Positions 1 to 8,503 of a DNA stretch of 64,000 nt are shown here, piece after piece. Source of the DNA: Seonamhaeicola sp. ML3. Its GTDB lineage: Bacteria > Bacteroidota > Bacteroidia > Flavobacteriales > Flavobacteriaceae. Within the stretch, counting starts at the first letter, position 1, and every line of letters begins with the position of its first letter. The position numbers were made by a program, and so were the translations under genes. The stretch lies in the NCBI RefSeq assembly GCF_023273855.1, contig NZ_CP096884.1, forward strand, positions 248,001-312,000, in the 5' to 3' direction. The notes below the pieces were generated by a model. It was given only the letters and a program-made list of their open reading frames with translations. It was not told the origin of the DNA and made no database searches.

Positions 1-581
1 ACGATAAAATACCATTAAAGACTGGCTATGCTGAAAAGGGAATTCGTGTAGTTCCTCATGCTGTAGCAAGACATGGCGCTTATATTTCTCCAGGCACAAT
101 TTTAATGCCTAGTTATGTTAACTTAGGTGCTTATGTAGATGAAGGCACCATGGTAGATACTTGGGCAACTGTTGGTAGTTGTGCTCAAATTGGAAAAAAC
201 GTACACTTATCTGGCGGTGTTGGTATTGGCGGCGTATTAGAGCCATTGCAAGCTGCACCTGTTATTATAGAAGATAATGTGTTTGTAGGTTCAAGATGTA
301 TCGTGGTAGAAGGTGTTCATGTTGAAAAAGAAGCAGTATTAGGTGCTGGTGTTGTTTTAACCATGAGCACAAAGATTATTGATGTTACTGGTGATGAACC
401 TGTAGAAATGAAAGGTAAAGTTCCTGCTCGTTCTGTTGTAATACCAGGAAGTTATACTAAAAAGTTTTCTGCTGGCGAATACCAAGTACCATGTGCTCTA
501 ATTATTGGTAAACGTAAAGAAAGTACAGATAAGAAAACATCATTAAACGATGCCCTTAGAGATAACGAGGTAGCGGTTTAA
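1..581 (+). CDS. dapD: 2,3,4,5-tetrahydropyridine-2,6-dicarboxylate N-succinyltransferase, 3' part
   Basis: This is the C-terminal part of DapD, the cytoplasmic enzyme that succinylates tetrahydrodipicolinate in the succinylase route to meso-diaminopimelate and lysine. The reading frame is open from base 3, so the start lies outside the window; about 192 of the usual roughly 270 residues are visible. The visible part is a left-handed beta-helix of hexapeptide repeats with many Val/Ile/Gly positions (for example [14 protein letters not shown] and [10 protein letters not shown]), followed by the C-terminal segment [11 protein letters not shown] that is typical of the family. A hairpin terminator follows directly. 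lysA, a later step of the same pathway, lies about 30 kb away in the same window. The family assignment is secure; only the missing 5' end is unknown. Confidence 0.95.
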   Translation, partial: DKIPLKTGYAEKGIRVVPHAVARHGAYISPGTILMPSYVNLGAYVDEGTMVDTWATVGSCAQIGKNVHLSGGVGIGGVLEPLQAAPVIIEDNVFVGSRCIVVEGVHVEKEAVLGAGVVLTMSTKIIDVTGDEPVEMKGKVPARSVVIPGSYTKKFSAGEYQVPCALIIGKRKESTDKKTSLNDALRDNEVAV

Positions 582-601
582 ATGACAAACCAAAAAAATT
601 A

Positions 602-648
602 AATTCCAAATTCCGAAATATACCAACTTTGGAGTTTGGAATTTTTTA
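602..648 (+). terminator. Rho-independent terminator after dapD
   Basis: A 13-bp stem pairs 602-614 with 631-643 with one G-U wobble. It has a 16-base loop and is followed by a run of T (641-647). It lies 21 bases after the dapD stop and before the first glycosyltransferase gene, so it probably separates dapD from the LPS cluster. Confidence 0.75.
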
Positions 649-667
649 TTTGTAATTTAACCAGCGT

Positions 668-1726
668 ATGAAGATTTTAGTGATTCAGCAAAAAATGATT
701 GGCGATGTGCTTACCAGCAGTATCTTGTTTGAAGCACTTAGAGAAAAATATCCCAAAGCCGAATTACACTATCTAATAAATTCCCATACTTTTCCAGTTG
801 TTGAAAACAATCCGTTCATAGACAAGTTTGTCTTCTTTACCCCAGAAACAGAAAAAAGCAAAACGAAGTTCTTTTCGTTTCTTAAATCGATTAGAAAAGA
901 AAAGTACGATATCGTTGTTGATATTTATTCTAAATTCTCAAGTAATTTGGTTTCGCTATTTTCTGGAGCTCAAACTAAAATCTCGAAATACAAGTGGTAT
1001 ACATCAGCCATTTACACCCATACATTTAAAGAAGCTAAACAACCTAAAACCAATGCCGGATTAGCAATTGAAAACAGATTACAACTTTTAAAGCCACTAA
1101 TTTCTGAAGATGTAAAAGTATTCAAACCAAAAATCTATTTAACAAACTTGGAAATAGAACAGGCTAAAAAATACCTAGTAGACCATGGCATCGATTTAAC
1201 TAAACCCTTGTTTATGATAGGTGTTTTAGGAAGCGGAATACAAAAAACCTATCCGCTTCATTATATGGCTAAGTTGTTGGATTTTATAATTACTGAAACT
1301 AAAGGGCAATTGTTATTCAACTATATACCTTCTCAAATAAAAGATGTAAAAGAGCTTTACAAACTTTGCAAAAAAGAAACCCAAGAACACATATATCTTG
1401 ATGTATTTGGTAAGAGCCTAAGAGACTTTATGGGTTTAACTACACACTGTAATGCTCTAATAGGCAACGAAGGAGGTGCGGTAAACATGGCAAAAGCTCT
1501 AGACATCCCAACATTTGCTATCTTTTCACCTTGGATCATTAAAGAAGCCTGGAATATGTTCGATGATGGCATAAAAAATGATTCGCTTCACCTCAAAGAT
1601 TTCAAGCCTGAATTATTCAACCAGAAAACCTTAAAAGACATAAAAAAAGATTACAAGAATTATTACAACCTCTTTACACCCGAATTTATATTAGAAAAGT
1701 TAAGGGACTTTTTAAAAGTTATTTAG
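668..1726 (+). CDS. Glycosyltransferase family 9 (heptosyltransferase-like)
   Basis: A 352-residue GT-B fold protein of the GT9 family, whose members transfer ADP-heptose to the lipopolysaccharide inner core on the cytoplasmic face of the inner membrane. The N-terminus KILVIQQKMIGDVL matches the family's opening motif, with Gly-Asp for acceptor or phosphate contact. Near residues 257-280 the segment CNALIGNEGGAVNMAKAL corresponds to the conserved 'xxNDTGxxHxAaAL' nucleotide-sugar site, although His is replaced by Asn. Length is normal for the family. Its 3' end overlaps the convergent next gene by 8 bases. The four other sugar- or LPS-modifying genes downstream support a role in LPS core assembly. 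The exact sugar donor cannot be told from the sequence. Confidence 0.85.
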   Translation: MKILVIQQKMIGDVLTSSILFEALREKYPKAELHYLINSHTFPVVENNPFIDKFVFFTPETEKSKTKFFSFLKSIRKEKYDIVVDIYSKFSSNLVSLFSGAQTKISKYKWYTSAIYTHTFKEAKQPKTNAGLAIENRLQLLKPLISEDVKVFKPKIYLTNLEIEQAKKYLVDHGIDLTKPLFMIGVLGSGIQKTYPLHYMAKLLDFIITETKGQLLFNYIPSQIKDVKELYKLCKKETQEHIYLDVFGKSLRDFMGLTTHCNALIGNEGGAVNMAKALDIPTFAIFSPWIIKEAWNMFDDGIKNDSLHLKDFKPELFNQKTLKDIKKDYKNYYNLFTPEFILEKLRDFLKVI

Positions 1727-2534
1727 AAATACCAAAAGCAGTACGAACTACTTTGTTTTTTTTTGTTAAGGCTCTAATTTGTTTGTTATTTTCAATCATT
1801 TCCGGACTTACATATCCACGTTCGTGGTCTAAATGCAAACAAATAGCACTATATCGTATTTGTATAGCTTTAAGTCCTTTGTTAAACAAACGCTCTCCCA
1901 GCTCTCTATCTTCACCTCCATATTGCATACGTTCATCAAAACCGTTGGCTTCTATTATGTCCTGTTTCCAACCTGAAGCGTTATGCCCATTCCATGTAGC
2001 TGTTGTTGGTGTGAACCTATTTAATAACTTTTCCTTAAAGCCTTTAGCTGTTATTTTGTTATTCTTGAATGAAGCCTTGAGACCATTACTTTTCAACCAA
2101 TCAATATCAAAACATCGTTGTGTTTCAATATCGTCTCTGGAGATTAGTTTGCTAATATGCATAGAAAGCTTAAAATAACCACCAGATAAAAAACAACCTT
2201 TCTTTCTTTTGCTTACATGCACCTGCAAAAAATCGTTCCTCGCAATACAATCACCATCAGTAAAAACTAAATACTCACCTTTACTAGAGACAATTGCTTT
2301 GTTTAATATAGCTGTTTTTTGAAAACCTCTATCCGGATGCCAAACATGTTGAATAGGATAACTAAGCTGACCTCTTAACCTTTCTATTAAATCCGCAGTA
2401 TCCTCACCAGAGCCATCATCTGCAATAATAACTTCAAAATCCCTGTAAGTCTGTTCCTCAAAACTCCACAGGACCTTTTCTAACCATTCCGGCTGATTGT
2501 AAGTTGTAAAAATTACAGATACATCTATTTTCAT
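1719..2534 (-). CDS. Glycosyltransferase family 2 with galactosyltransferase-type C-terminus
   Basis: A 271-residue GT-A enzyme. It opens with DVSVIFTTYNQPEWLEKVL, the GT2 nucleotide-binding strand, followed by the conserved ADDGSG motif at about residue 40. The metal-binding DxD is TDGDC near residue 92. The C-terminal part carries GGEDRELGERLFNKG, the 'E/D-D' acceptor-site motif of the chondroitin-polymerase or galactosyltransferase C-terminal class. There is no membrane segment, so it is probably a cytosolic or peripheral enzyme. It reads against its neighbours: convergent with the GT9 gene (8-base overlap) and divergent from the next GT2 gene (42-base gap). It probably adds a sugar to the LPS core; donor and acceptor are unknown. 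Confidence 0.88.
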   Translation of the reverse strand: MKIDVSVIFTTYNQPEWLEKVLWSFEEQTYRDFEVIIADDGSGEDTADLIERLRGQLSYPIQHVWHPDRGFQKTAILNKAIVSSKGEYLVFTDGDCIARNDFLQVHVSKRKKGCFLSGGYFKLSMHISKLISRDDIETQRCFDIDWLKSNGLKASFKNNKITAKGFKEKLLNRFTPTTATWNGHNASGWKQDIIEANGFDERMQYGGEDRELGERLFNKGLKAIQIRYSAICLHLDHERGYVSPEMIENNKQIRALTKKNKVVRTAFGISK

Positions 2535-2576
2535 TGCTGCAAAAATAACTATTTTTACCCAACACTTTTTTGTTTT

Positions 2577-3347
2577 ATGATTAAACTATCTGGAGTAATT
2601 ATTACTTATAATGAAGAGCGAAATATTGAAAAATGTTTACAATCTTTGGTTCCTGTTGTAGATGAAATTATAGTAGTCGACTCCTTCTCTACCGATAGTA
2701 CAAAATCTATATGCGAAAAATTTAATGTTACCTTTATTGAGCAAGAATTCTTAGGCTACGTAGAACAGAAAAACTTTGCTCTTGAACAGGCTTCAAATAA
2801 TTATATAGTATCTCTGGACGGTGACGAAGCTTTATCTGAAACCCTTCAGAAATCCATAAAATCATTAAAATCGAATTGGAAGTTAAATGGGTATTACTGC
2901 AACAGGCTCAATAATTTTTGCGGACAATGGATAAAACATTCCGATTGGTACCCCAACAAGAAACTAAGAGTTTTTGATAAACGAAAAGCCCGTTGGAAAG
3001 GTATTAACCCACATGATAATGTTAATTTGAATGACCAAAGTGATGAAGTAGGTTTTCTAAATGGAGATATCTTACATTGGACCTATCAGTCCTACTCAGA
3101 ATTCAATTTGAAAACTGAACATTTTTCTAGTATTTCTGCCAAATCGTATTATGATTTAGGAAAGACTTCAAACCTATGGAAAATAGTATTCAATCCCACA
3201 TGGGCTTTTTTCAAAGCTTTCTTTTTAAGACTAGGGTTTTTAGATGGGTTGAATGGTTTTGTTATCTGTGTTCAAACTGCAAATATTACATTCTTGAAAT
3301 ATACCAAACTAAGGGAACTTCAAAAACGTAAAAACAACCAGACCTAG
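2577..3347 (+). CDS. Glycosyltransferase family 2, WaaE/KdtX-like
   Basis: A 256-residue GT2 enzyme similar in layout to WaaE/KdtX, which adds a glucose-type residue to the LPS inner core. The opening LSGVIITYNEERNIEKCLQS, the following VDSFSTDST and the metal-binding SLDGDEAL (about residues 79-86) are the hallmark motifs of this subfamily. A conserved W/H-rich middle part (KGINPHDN, ILHWTY) matches the acceptor region. Its stop lies 4 bases from the stop of the convergent kinase-like gene at 3352. Neighbouring LPS-kinase-like and GT genes support a role in inner-core synthesis. Substrate identity is inferred from the family only. Confidence 0.87.
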   Translation: MIKLSGVIITYNEERNIEKCLQSLVPVVDEIIVVDSFSTDSTKSICEKFNVTFIEQEFLGYVEQKNFALEQASNNYIVSLDGDEALSETLQKSIKSLKSNWKLNGYYCNRLNNFCGQWIKHSDWYPNKKLRVFDKRKARWKGINPHDNVNLNDQSDEVGFLNGDILHWTYQSYSEFNLKTEHFSSISAKSYYDLGKTSNLWKIVFNPTWAFFKAFFLRLGFLDGLNGFVICVQTANITFLKYTKLRELQKRKNNQT

Positions 3348-3351
3348 CTCA

Positions 3352-4146
3352 TTAAAGAGGACTTCTTGTCGGCCTATTCGCGTACTTTTTTTTCCAAAAA
3401 AACACACGCTTCTTTAATCTTATTTTTCTGTAGTAGCGTTCTTGAAAGGCTTTGGTATACTTTAACATTAGATTATATACCTTATCGTAATCTTCATTAA
3501 TGCATTTAGCATACTCATCGCTCATAATTTCAATCATAGATTTATGAACAGTTAATCTTGAGAAATTCTTTATTCTAGTTTCAAAATCCAGAGGTTTAAA
3601 TTCCATTCTGTTTAAATCTACAAGACTAAACTCGTAAGAGCCATTGTTTATTTTAATTAAAGTGTTACCTGGAGAATGGTCTAAAAAGTGTATACCTTTC
3701 TCGTGCATGTTATAAGTGAACCTTGTAAACGCCCTTAAAATAGCTTCATGGTTAGGAAAGTTCAAGTCTAAAGTAAGTTCTCTGTAAGTTAAATCACAGT
3801 CTAGCTGTTCACTAACATAATAGCTCTTATTAAAAAACAGGAAGGATTTAAACTCAAAATAAGCTATTGGTTGTGGTGTACCAACTCCCAAAGCAATAAG
3901 CTTGTTGGCATACTCGAAAGAACGCTGTGCTTTACTCTTTCTAAAAAAATTATAGGCTAATCTGTTGAAAAAATTGGGTACTCTAAAAGACTTGATATTA
4001 ATAACATCATCTCCTATTTGAAACAACTTGAGTGAATTCCTGTCTTGGTCACCAAACGGAATACCGTCAACATCAAAATTATCTACAAATTCATGAATTA
4101 CAGATTGTTGCTGTAGATATTGTTCATTTATCTCAAAATGCTTCAT
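3352..4146 (-). CDS. Kdo/LPS kinase-like protein (InaA/KdkA family)
   Basis: A 264-residue small kinase-fold protein of the lipopolysaccharide kinase (InaA, KdkA, RfaP) group, which phosphorylates Kdo or heptose of the LPS inner core. The catalytic loop is FLDHSPGN, with Asp156 as catalytic base and Asn161 as metal ligand. LVDLNRM supplies the DFG-like Asp177. The C-terminus is strongly basic (RKIRLKKRVFFWKKK), which suits a peripheral membrane protein. It sits among glycosyltransferase genes, which fits inner-core modification. Length and motifs are normal for the family. The phosphate acceptor (Kdo or another core sugar) is not determined. Confidence 0.82.
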   Translation of the reverse strand: MKHFEINEQYLQQQSVIHEFVDNFDVDGIPFGDQDRNSLKLFQIGDDVINIKSFRVPNFFNRLAYNFFRKSKAQRSFEYANKLIALGVGTPQPIAYFEFKSFLFFNKSYYVSEQLDCDLTYRELTLDLNFPNHEAILRAFTRFTYNMHEKGIHFLDHSPGNTLIKINNGSYEFSLVDLNRMEFKPLDFETRIKNFSRLTVHKSMIEIMSDEYAKCINEDYDKVYNLMLKYTKAFQERYYRKIRLKKRVFFWKKKYANRPTRSPL

Positions 4147-4236
4147 AACGCAATATTACAACTACTTTTTTTCTTTTAATAGAATACAAATAGAATTCAT
4201 TTTAATAATTTGTCTTTCTTTGCAAAAAGCTTAAAA

Positions 4237-5325
4237 ATGTATAAAATCTTTCTAGAGACCCATAACCTTAATAATCTACATACTGGTTTTGGACAATTCA
4301 ACCTACATATACTTAAAGCATTAGAGGCTATCAATGACCCAGAACTTCAATTTACCATACATGCTGGTTTTAAGGATTCCATAAAAAAAGAATTCGGCTC
4401 GTTTTTTAAATATAAGATTTACTTCGGGGCACGCAGATATAAATTGGCTAGGATAAAAAGCCGATATGATGTTTGGCATTCCTTGAATCAAAATACCAAA
4501 ATAGAACCTTACAAAGACATCCCTTACGTTTTAACAATTCACGATGTTAATTTCATCAATGAAATTTCAAACGACCCAAACCACAAGAGAAATCTTAGAT
4601 TTAAAGAAAAACTAAATAAGGCTCATGCTATAACATATATTTCTGAATTTGCTAAAAAATCTACTCACAAGCATTTTAAAATCCCAAGTCATATTCCAGA
4701 GCATATTGTCTACAATGGAAACCCAACAACAGGTTTTTTAAATCTTGAAAATTTTAAACCAAATGTAGACACAACTACTCCTTACTTTTTTGCTATTGGT
4801 GACTTTAGAGCAAGAAAAAATTTCCATGTACTAGTAGAAATGATAGCACATCTTCCCAATTATAACTTGATTATTGCTGGGAACAATTCAAGAAGTTATG
4901 GCGAAACTGTAAAGAAAAGAATTGAAGATTTAAATCTCCAAACTAGGGTAACCCTAGTTGGAAGAATAAGCGAAGAAGAGAAACAGTATTACTTAAAACA
5001 TGCTTCCGCTTTTGTTTTTCCTTCGTTAAATGAAGGGTTTGGACTTCCTATAATTGAGGCTATGAAATTTGGTATTCCCGTTATGCTGGCAAATACCTCC
5101 TCACTACCAGAAATTGGTGGTAAGCATGCTTTTTATTGGGAAGAATTAACTCCAAAACCTATGGCAGAAAAATTAGTTCAGTGTTTAAAAGAATACGACA
5201 GCAATAAAGAATTTTACAAACAGAAATATATTGAACGGGCCAATATGTTTACCTGGGAAAATGCTACCAAACAATATATAGAAATCTATAAGCAGGTTAT
5301 TGAAAATGCAAAACGAAGTAAATAA
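4237..5325 (+). CDS. Glycosyltransferase family 4 (GT-B)
   Basis: A 362-residue GT4 enzyme. The ATG at 4237 (MYKIFLETHNL) is preferred over an in-frame TTG at 4210, because the domain begins there. The N-terminal half has TIHDVNFI and ITYISEFAKK, typical of acceptor-side loops. The C-terminal half has the donor-binding motif FVFPSLNEGFGLPIIEAM with the conserved E-x7-E pair near residues 266-274, and ANTSSLPEIGG just after it. There is no transmembrane segment. The end overlaps the start of the Sua5-like gene by 20 bases, so the two are probably co-transcribed. The context suggests LPS-core or surface-glycan assembly; the donor sugar is unknown. Confidence 0.87.
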   Translation: MYKIFLETHNLNNLHTGFGQFNLHILKALEAINDPELQFTIHAGFKDSIKKEFGSFFKYKIYFGARRYKLARIKSRYDVWHSLNQNTKIEPYKDIPYVLTIHDVNFINEISNDPNHKRNLRFKEKLNKAHAITYISEFAKKSTHKHFKIPSHIPEHIVYNGNPTTGFLNLENFKPNVDTTTPYFFAIGDFRARKNFHVLVEMIAHLPNYNLIIAGNNSRSYGETVKKRIEDLNLQTRVTLVGRISEEEKQYYLKHASAFVFPSLNEGFGLPIIEAMKFGIPVMLANTSSLPEIGGKHAFYWEELTPKPMAEKLVQCLKEYDSNKEFYKQKYIERANMFTWENATKQYIEIYKQVIENAKRSK

Positions 5326-5869
5326 AGCTTTACAAACCTTAAAATCTGGTGGGGTTATCTTACTCCCTTCTGATATTGGCTGGTCCTTGGGGTGCAATGC
5401 TTCAAACGAAGATGCCATAAAAAAAATGCTTTCCATAAAAAAAACTAAAAACACAAACCTTCTAACCTGCCTAGTCGCCGATGATAGGATGCTAAAAAAA
5501 TATATACGAGAAATCCCTTTTGCAGCACAAAGTATTATCGATGCTACCGATAAACCTACTACTATTATTTACGATGAGGCAAAAAATCTTCCTTCGGTTT
5601 TAATAGCCAAAGATAAAACTATACCCATTAGAATACCCGACAATGAATTATGCTACTGGCTTTGTAGAAGACTAAATGGTGCTATAGCGCATATAAGTGC
5701 CAATGTAATAGAAAAAACTACTCCAAAATCTTATAAAGAAATAGCTCCAGAGGTTTTAAAAGGAGTAGACTATATCGTAAATTTGCATAAAGATAAAGTT
5801 TACGTAAAATCAACTCCTTCAATTATCAAATTAAGTAATTCTGGAATTGTAAAAATAATTAAAGCGTAA
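5306..5869 (+). CDS. Sua5/YciO/YrdC family protein (threonylcarbamoyl-AMP synthase-like)
   Basis: A 187-residue YrdC-domain protein. The family makes threonylcarbamoyl-AMP for the t6A modification of tRNA, or is the less understood YciO branch. The ATG at 5306 is chosen over a TTG at 5300. The fold landmarks are VILLPSDIGWSLGCNA (about residues 17-32), SAN (131-133) and PSIIKL near the end. The usual PTDTVYGLG loop is changed to PSDIGWSLG, and the Lys-x-Arg-Pro element appears as KKTKN (45-49), so Arg and Pro of the catalytic basic motif are not seen. That leans towards a YciO-like paralogue rather than the main TsaC. It overlaps the GT4 gene and is followed by the CCA enzyme, another tRNA-maturation gene. 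Confidence 0.8.
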   Translation: MQNEVNKALQTLKSGGVILLPSDIGWSLGCNASNEDAIKKMLSIKKTKNTNLLTCLVADDRMLKKYIREIPFAAQSIIDATDKPTTIIYDEAKNLPSVLIAKDKTIPIRIPDNELCYWLCRRLNGAIAHISANVIEKTTPKSYKEIAPEVLKGVDYIVNLHKDKVYVKSTPSIIKLSNSGIVKIIKA

Positions 5870-5912
5870 GCTTCTTTTTATTAGAAAACGTGCTCATTTT
5901 TAGGAATTTGCG

Positions 5913-7331
5913 ATGAATTACAAAGAAGCGTTAAGACACCCTGTTTTTAAAATAATATCAAAATCGGTCGAAGAGCTCGATTTATGTGCTTACGCCATAG
6001 GAGGTTTTGTTCGCGACTTTTTACTAAAAAGAGGCGACGCAAAAGATATAGATATTGTAGCCATTGGCAGTGGAATTGAATTGGCTAAGCAAGTATCAAA
6101 AAACTTACCCAACAAACCCAAAGTTCAAGTTTTTAAAACTTATGGTACCGCAATGCTGCGCTATGAGGATATTGAAATTGAGTTTGTAGGCGCTCGTAAA
6201 GAGTCTTATTCTGAAGATAGCCGAAACCCTATAGTAGAAAACGGGAGTTTACAAGATGACCAAAACCGACGGGACTTTACCATAAACGCCTTGGCTTTGA
6301 GCTTAAACGAAAGTACTTTCGGTAATTTATTAGATCCTTTTGATGGTACACAAGATCTAGAAAATAAAATAATAAGAACGCCATTAAACCCAGACATTAC
6401 CTACAGCGATGACCCTTTAAGAATGTTAAGAGCTATTCGGTTTGCAACACAATTAGGTTTTAAGATTGAGGAAAATAGCCTAGAAGCTATTACTCGCAAT
6501 TCGTCTAGAATAAAAATCATAACTATGGAAAGGGTCGTTTCAGAACTTCATAAAATTCTAGAAAGCGATAAACCCTCAATAGGTTTTTTACTACTAGAAA
6601 AAACAGGGTTATTGGATTATATTCTGCCAGAGTTAACAGCGCTTAAAGGTGTTGAAGAAGTAGAAGGTCAACGTCATAAAGACAATTTTTACCATACTCT
6701 AGAGGTTGTAGATAACATCTCAAAACACACTAACAATCTCTGGTTGCGCTGGGCTGCACTATTACATGACATTGGAAAAGCGCCTACAAAAAAGTTTCAC
6801 AAACGCATTGGCTGGACCTTCCATGGTCATGAATTTGAAGGTTCAAAAATGGTTTACAAACTTTTCAAAAAACTCAAAATGCCTTTGAATGATAAAATGA
6901 AGTTTGTTCAAAAAATGGTACTAATGAGCTCTAGGCCCATTGTGCTAGCTCAAGATATGGTAACCGATTCTGCGGTAAGACGCCTTGTTTTTGATGCTGG
7001 TGATTATGTTGATGATTTAATGACGCTTTGCGAAGCCGATATAACCACAAAAAACCCAAAGAAATTCCAGAAATACCACAACAACTTTAAAATTGTACGA
7101 GAAAAAATTATTGAAGTTGAAGAACGAGATCATGTACGTAATTTCCAACCACCAATTTCTGGTGAAGAGATTATGAAAACTTTTAATCTGAAGCCCTCTC
7201 GTGAAATAGGAGTTATTAAAGAATTCATCAAAGAAGCTATATTAGAAGGAGACATCCCTAACGAGTACGAAGCTGCATATACATTAATGCTCAAAAAAGG
7301 AAAAAAATTAGGGTTAGAAGTTAGAAGTTAG
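5913..7331 (+). CDS. CCA tRNA nucleotidyltransferase / polyA polymerase family with HD domain
   Basis: A 472-residue class II nucleotidyltransferase that builds or repairs the 3' CCA end of tRNAs. The head domain has [11 protein letters not shown] and, after it, KDIDIV with the catalytic Asp-x-Asp (about residues 41-43). The neck has [12 protein letters not shown] (motif B region) and the ATP-selecting [14 protein letters not shown]-terminal HD phosphohydrolase domain follows (HTLEVV, then [10 protein letters not shown]), as is usual in Bacteroidota versions. The last codons (GLEVRS) and the stop codon lie inside the 7-bp tandem repeat at 7314-7424, so the extreme C-terminus is repeat-derived. 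Length is normal for the HD-containing form. Confidence 0.93.
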   Translation: MNYKEALRHPVFKIISKSVEELDLCAYAIGGFVRDFLLKRGDAKDIDIVAIGSGIELAKQVSKNLPNKPKVQVFKTYGTAMLRYEDIEIEFVGARKESYSEDSRNPIVENGSLQDDQNRRDFTINALALSLNESTFGNLLDPFDGTQDLENKIIRTPLNPDITYSDDPLRMLRAIRFATQLGFKIEENSLEAITRNSSRIKIITMERVVSELHKILESDKPSIGFLLLEKTGLLDYILPELTALKGVEEVEGQRHKDNFYHTLEVVDNISKHTNNLWLRWAALLHDIGKAPTKKFHKRIGWTFHGHEFEGSKMVYKLFKKLKMPLNDKMKFVQKMVLMSSRPIVLAQDMVTDSAVRRLVFDAGDYVDDLMTLCEADITTKNPKKFQKYHNNFKIVREKIIEVEERDHVRNFQPPISGEEIMKTFNLKPSREIGVIKEFIKEAILEGDIPNEYEAAYTLMLKKGKKLGLEVRS

Positions 7332-7424
7332 AAGTTAGAAGTTAGAAGTTAGAAGTTAGAAGTTAGAAGTTAGAAGTTAGAAGTTAGAAGTTAGAAGTTA
7401 GAAGTTAGAAGTTAGAAGTTAGAA
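7314..7424. repeat. Heptanucleotide tandem repeat (TTAGAAG), 15 full copies plus 6 bases
   Basis: An uninterrupted array of the 7-base unit TTAGAAG: 15 full copies from 7314 to 7418 and a partial unit to 7424, with no mismatch seen. It starts within the last codons of the CCA-adding enzyme gene, supplies its TAG stop (7329-7331) and ends 20 bases before the GTG start of cox15. Because 7 is not a multiple of 3, every frame through it hits a TAG within 7 codons, so changes in copy number leave the upstream protein intact as long as about three copies remain. Confidence 0.98.
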
Positions 7425-7444
7425 AATTAAAAATCTGTAAAGAA

Positions 7445-8467
7445 GTGGCTAAAACAAAAGACAATAAAAAAGTAATATACTGGTTGCTAACAGGTTGCTT
7501 CCTGATCTTTATAATGGTTGTTGTTGGAGGCATTACCAGATTAACCCATTCGGGATTATCTATGTCCAACTACAAGTTAATTTCAGGAACCATACCACCA
7601 ACAAACGACGTTGAATGGCAAGAGGCTTTTGAACTTTACAAACAATACCCTGAATATCAAAAGCTAAATAGTCATTTCACCTTACAAGATTTTAAGGACA
7701 TCTATTTCTGGGAATGGTTACACCGTGTTATTGGCAGGCTAATTGGCATCGTATTCCTAATACCATTCGTCTATTTTTTAATTACAAAACAACTGAGTCG
7801 CGCTACTATAAAGAAATCTGTGATATTAATGTTTATGGGAGGTTTCCAAGGATTCTTAGGTTGGTACATGGTAAAAAGTGGCCTAGTAGACAATCCTGAT
7901 GTAAGCCATTATAGACTGGCTGCTCATTTAACTACGGCATTCTTAACTTTCGCTTATACGTTTTGGGTTGCATTAGATTTAATGTTCCCCCAGAAGAAAG
8001 AAATTAATACTAAATTCAGAAATCTGGTTCGATTTGGTTTAGCAGTCCTTTTAATACAAATTATATACGGTGCATTTGTGGCAGGACTAGATGCTGGTTT
8101 TATTCATAATCACTGGCCCTTAATGAGCGAAGGTAAATTTATGCACCCAACTGTTTATATTGAACAAGACCCATTATACAAGAATTTTATTGAAGGTAAA
8201 AGTGGCGTGCAGTTTGTTCATAGAATACTAGCCTATATTGTTGTAGTTTTTGTCTTTTTAATTTGGATAAAATCTAAAAAACTAAGTGTTTCCAAAGACC
8301 AACTCAAAGGTCTTAAAGCACTTAATTTCGTAGTAATATTACAGTTTATTTTAGGCGTTTTCACTATTCTCTTACAAGTTCCTGTTTGGTTAGGTGTTGC
8401 ACATCAAGTTGGAGCATTTTTCTTGTTAAGCGCCATGACATTTACCCTGCATCGCTTTAGCAAATAA
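7445..8467 (+). CDS. Heme A synthase (COX15/CtaA family)
   Basis: A 340-residue polytopic inner-membrane protein with about eight hydrophobic helices. Heme A synthase oxidises the C8 methyl group of heme O to give heme A for cytochrome c oxidase. The first helix ends in the family signature VVVGGITRLTHSGLSM. Heme-ligand histidines are visible in WEWLHRVIGR (first bundle), RLAAHLTTAF, QFVHRILAY and GVAHQVGAFF. The start is a GTG; no in-frame ATG occurs before the first helix, and upstream is repeat DNA. The long loop between helices (IEQDPLYKNFIEGKSG) is typical of the longer COX15 type. It stands alone between the repeat and a promoter for the next gene. Confidence 0.92.
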   Translation: MAKTKDNKKVIYWLLTGCFLIFIMVVVGGITRLTHSGLSMSNYKLISGTIPPTNDVEWQEAFELYKQYPEYQKLNSHFTLQDFKDIYFWEWLHRVIGRLIGIVFLIPFVYFLITKQLSRATIKKSVILMFMGGFQGFLGWYMVKSGLVDNPDVSHYRLAAHLTTAFLTFAYTFWVALDLMFPQKKEINTKFRNLVRFGLAVLLIQIIYGAFVAGLDAGFIHNHWPLMSEGKFMHPTVYIEQDPLYKNFIEGKSGVQFVHRILAYIVVVFVFLIWIKSKKLSVSKDQLKGLKALNFVVILQFILGVFTILLQVPVWLGVAHQVGAFFLLSAMTFTLHRFSK

Positions 8468-8486
8468 CCAAAAAAACGTAACTTTG
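8456..8486 (+). promoter_or_regulatory. Predicted Bacteroidota promoter for the gene at 8504
   Basis: TAACTTTG at 8479-8486 matches the Bacteroidota -7 consensus TAnnTTTG exactly. TTTA at 8456-8459, 19 bases upstream, is a weak -33 element that lies inside the end of cox15. The predicted transcript start would fall about 10 bases before the ATG at 8504. Confidence 0.5.
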
Positions 8487-8503
8487 TGACATAATTTTTT
8501 ATC

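Noticed and set aside
7445-8467. Longer cox15 with an upstream start in the repeat region
   Set aside because: No in-frame ATG, GTG or TTG is present in the bases just before 7445, and the repeat contains stops in every frame.
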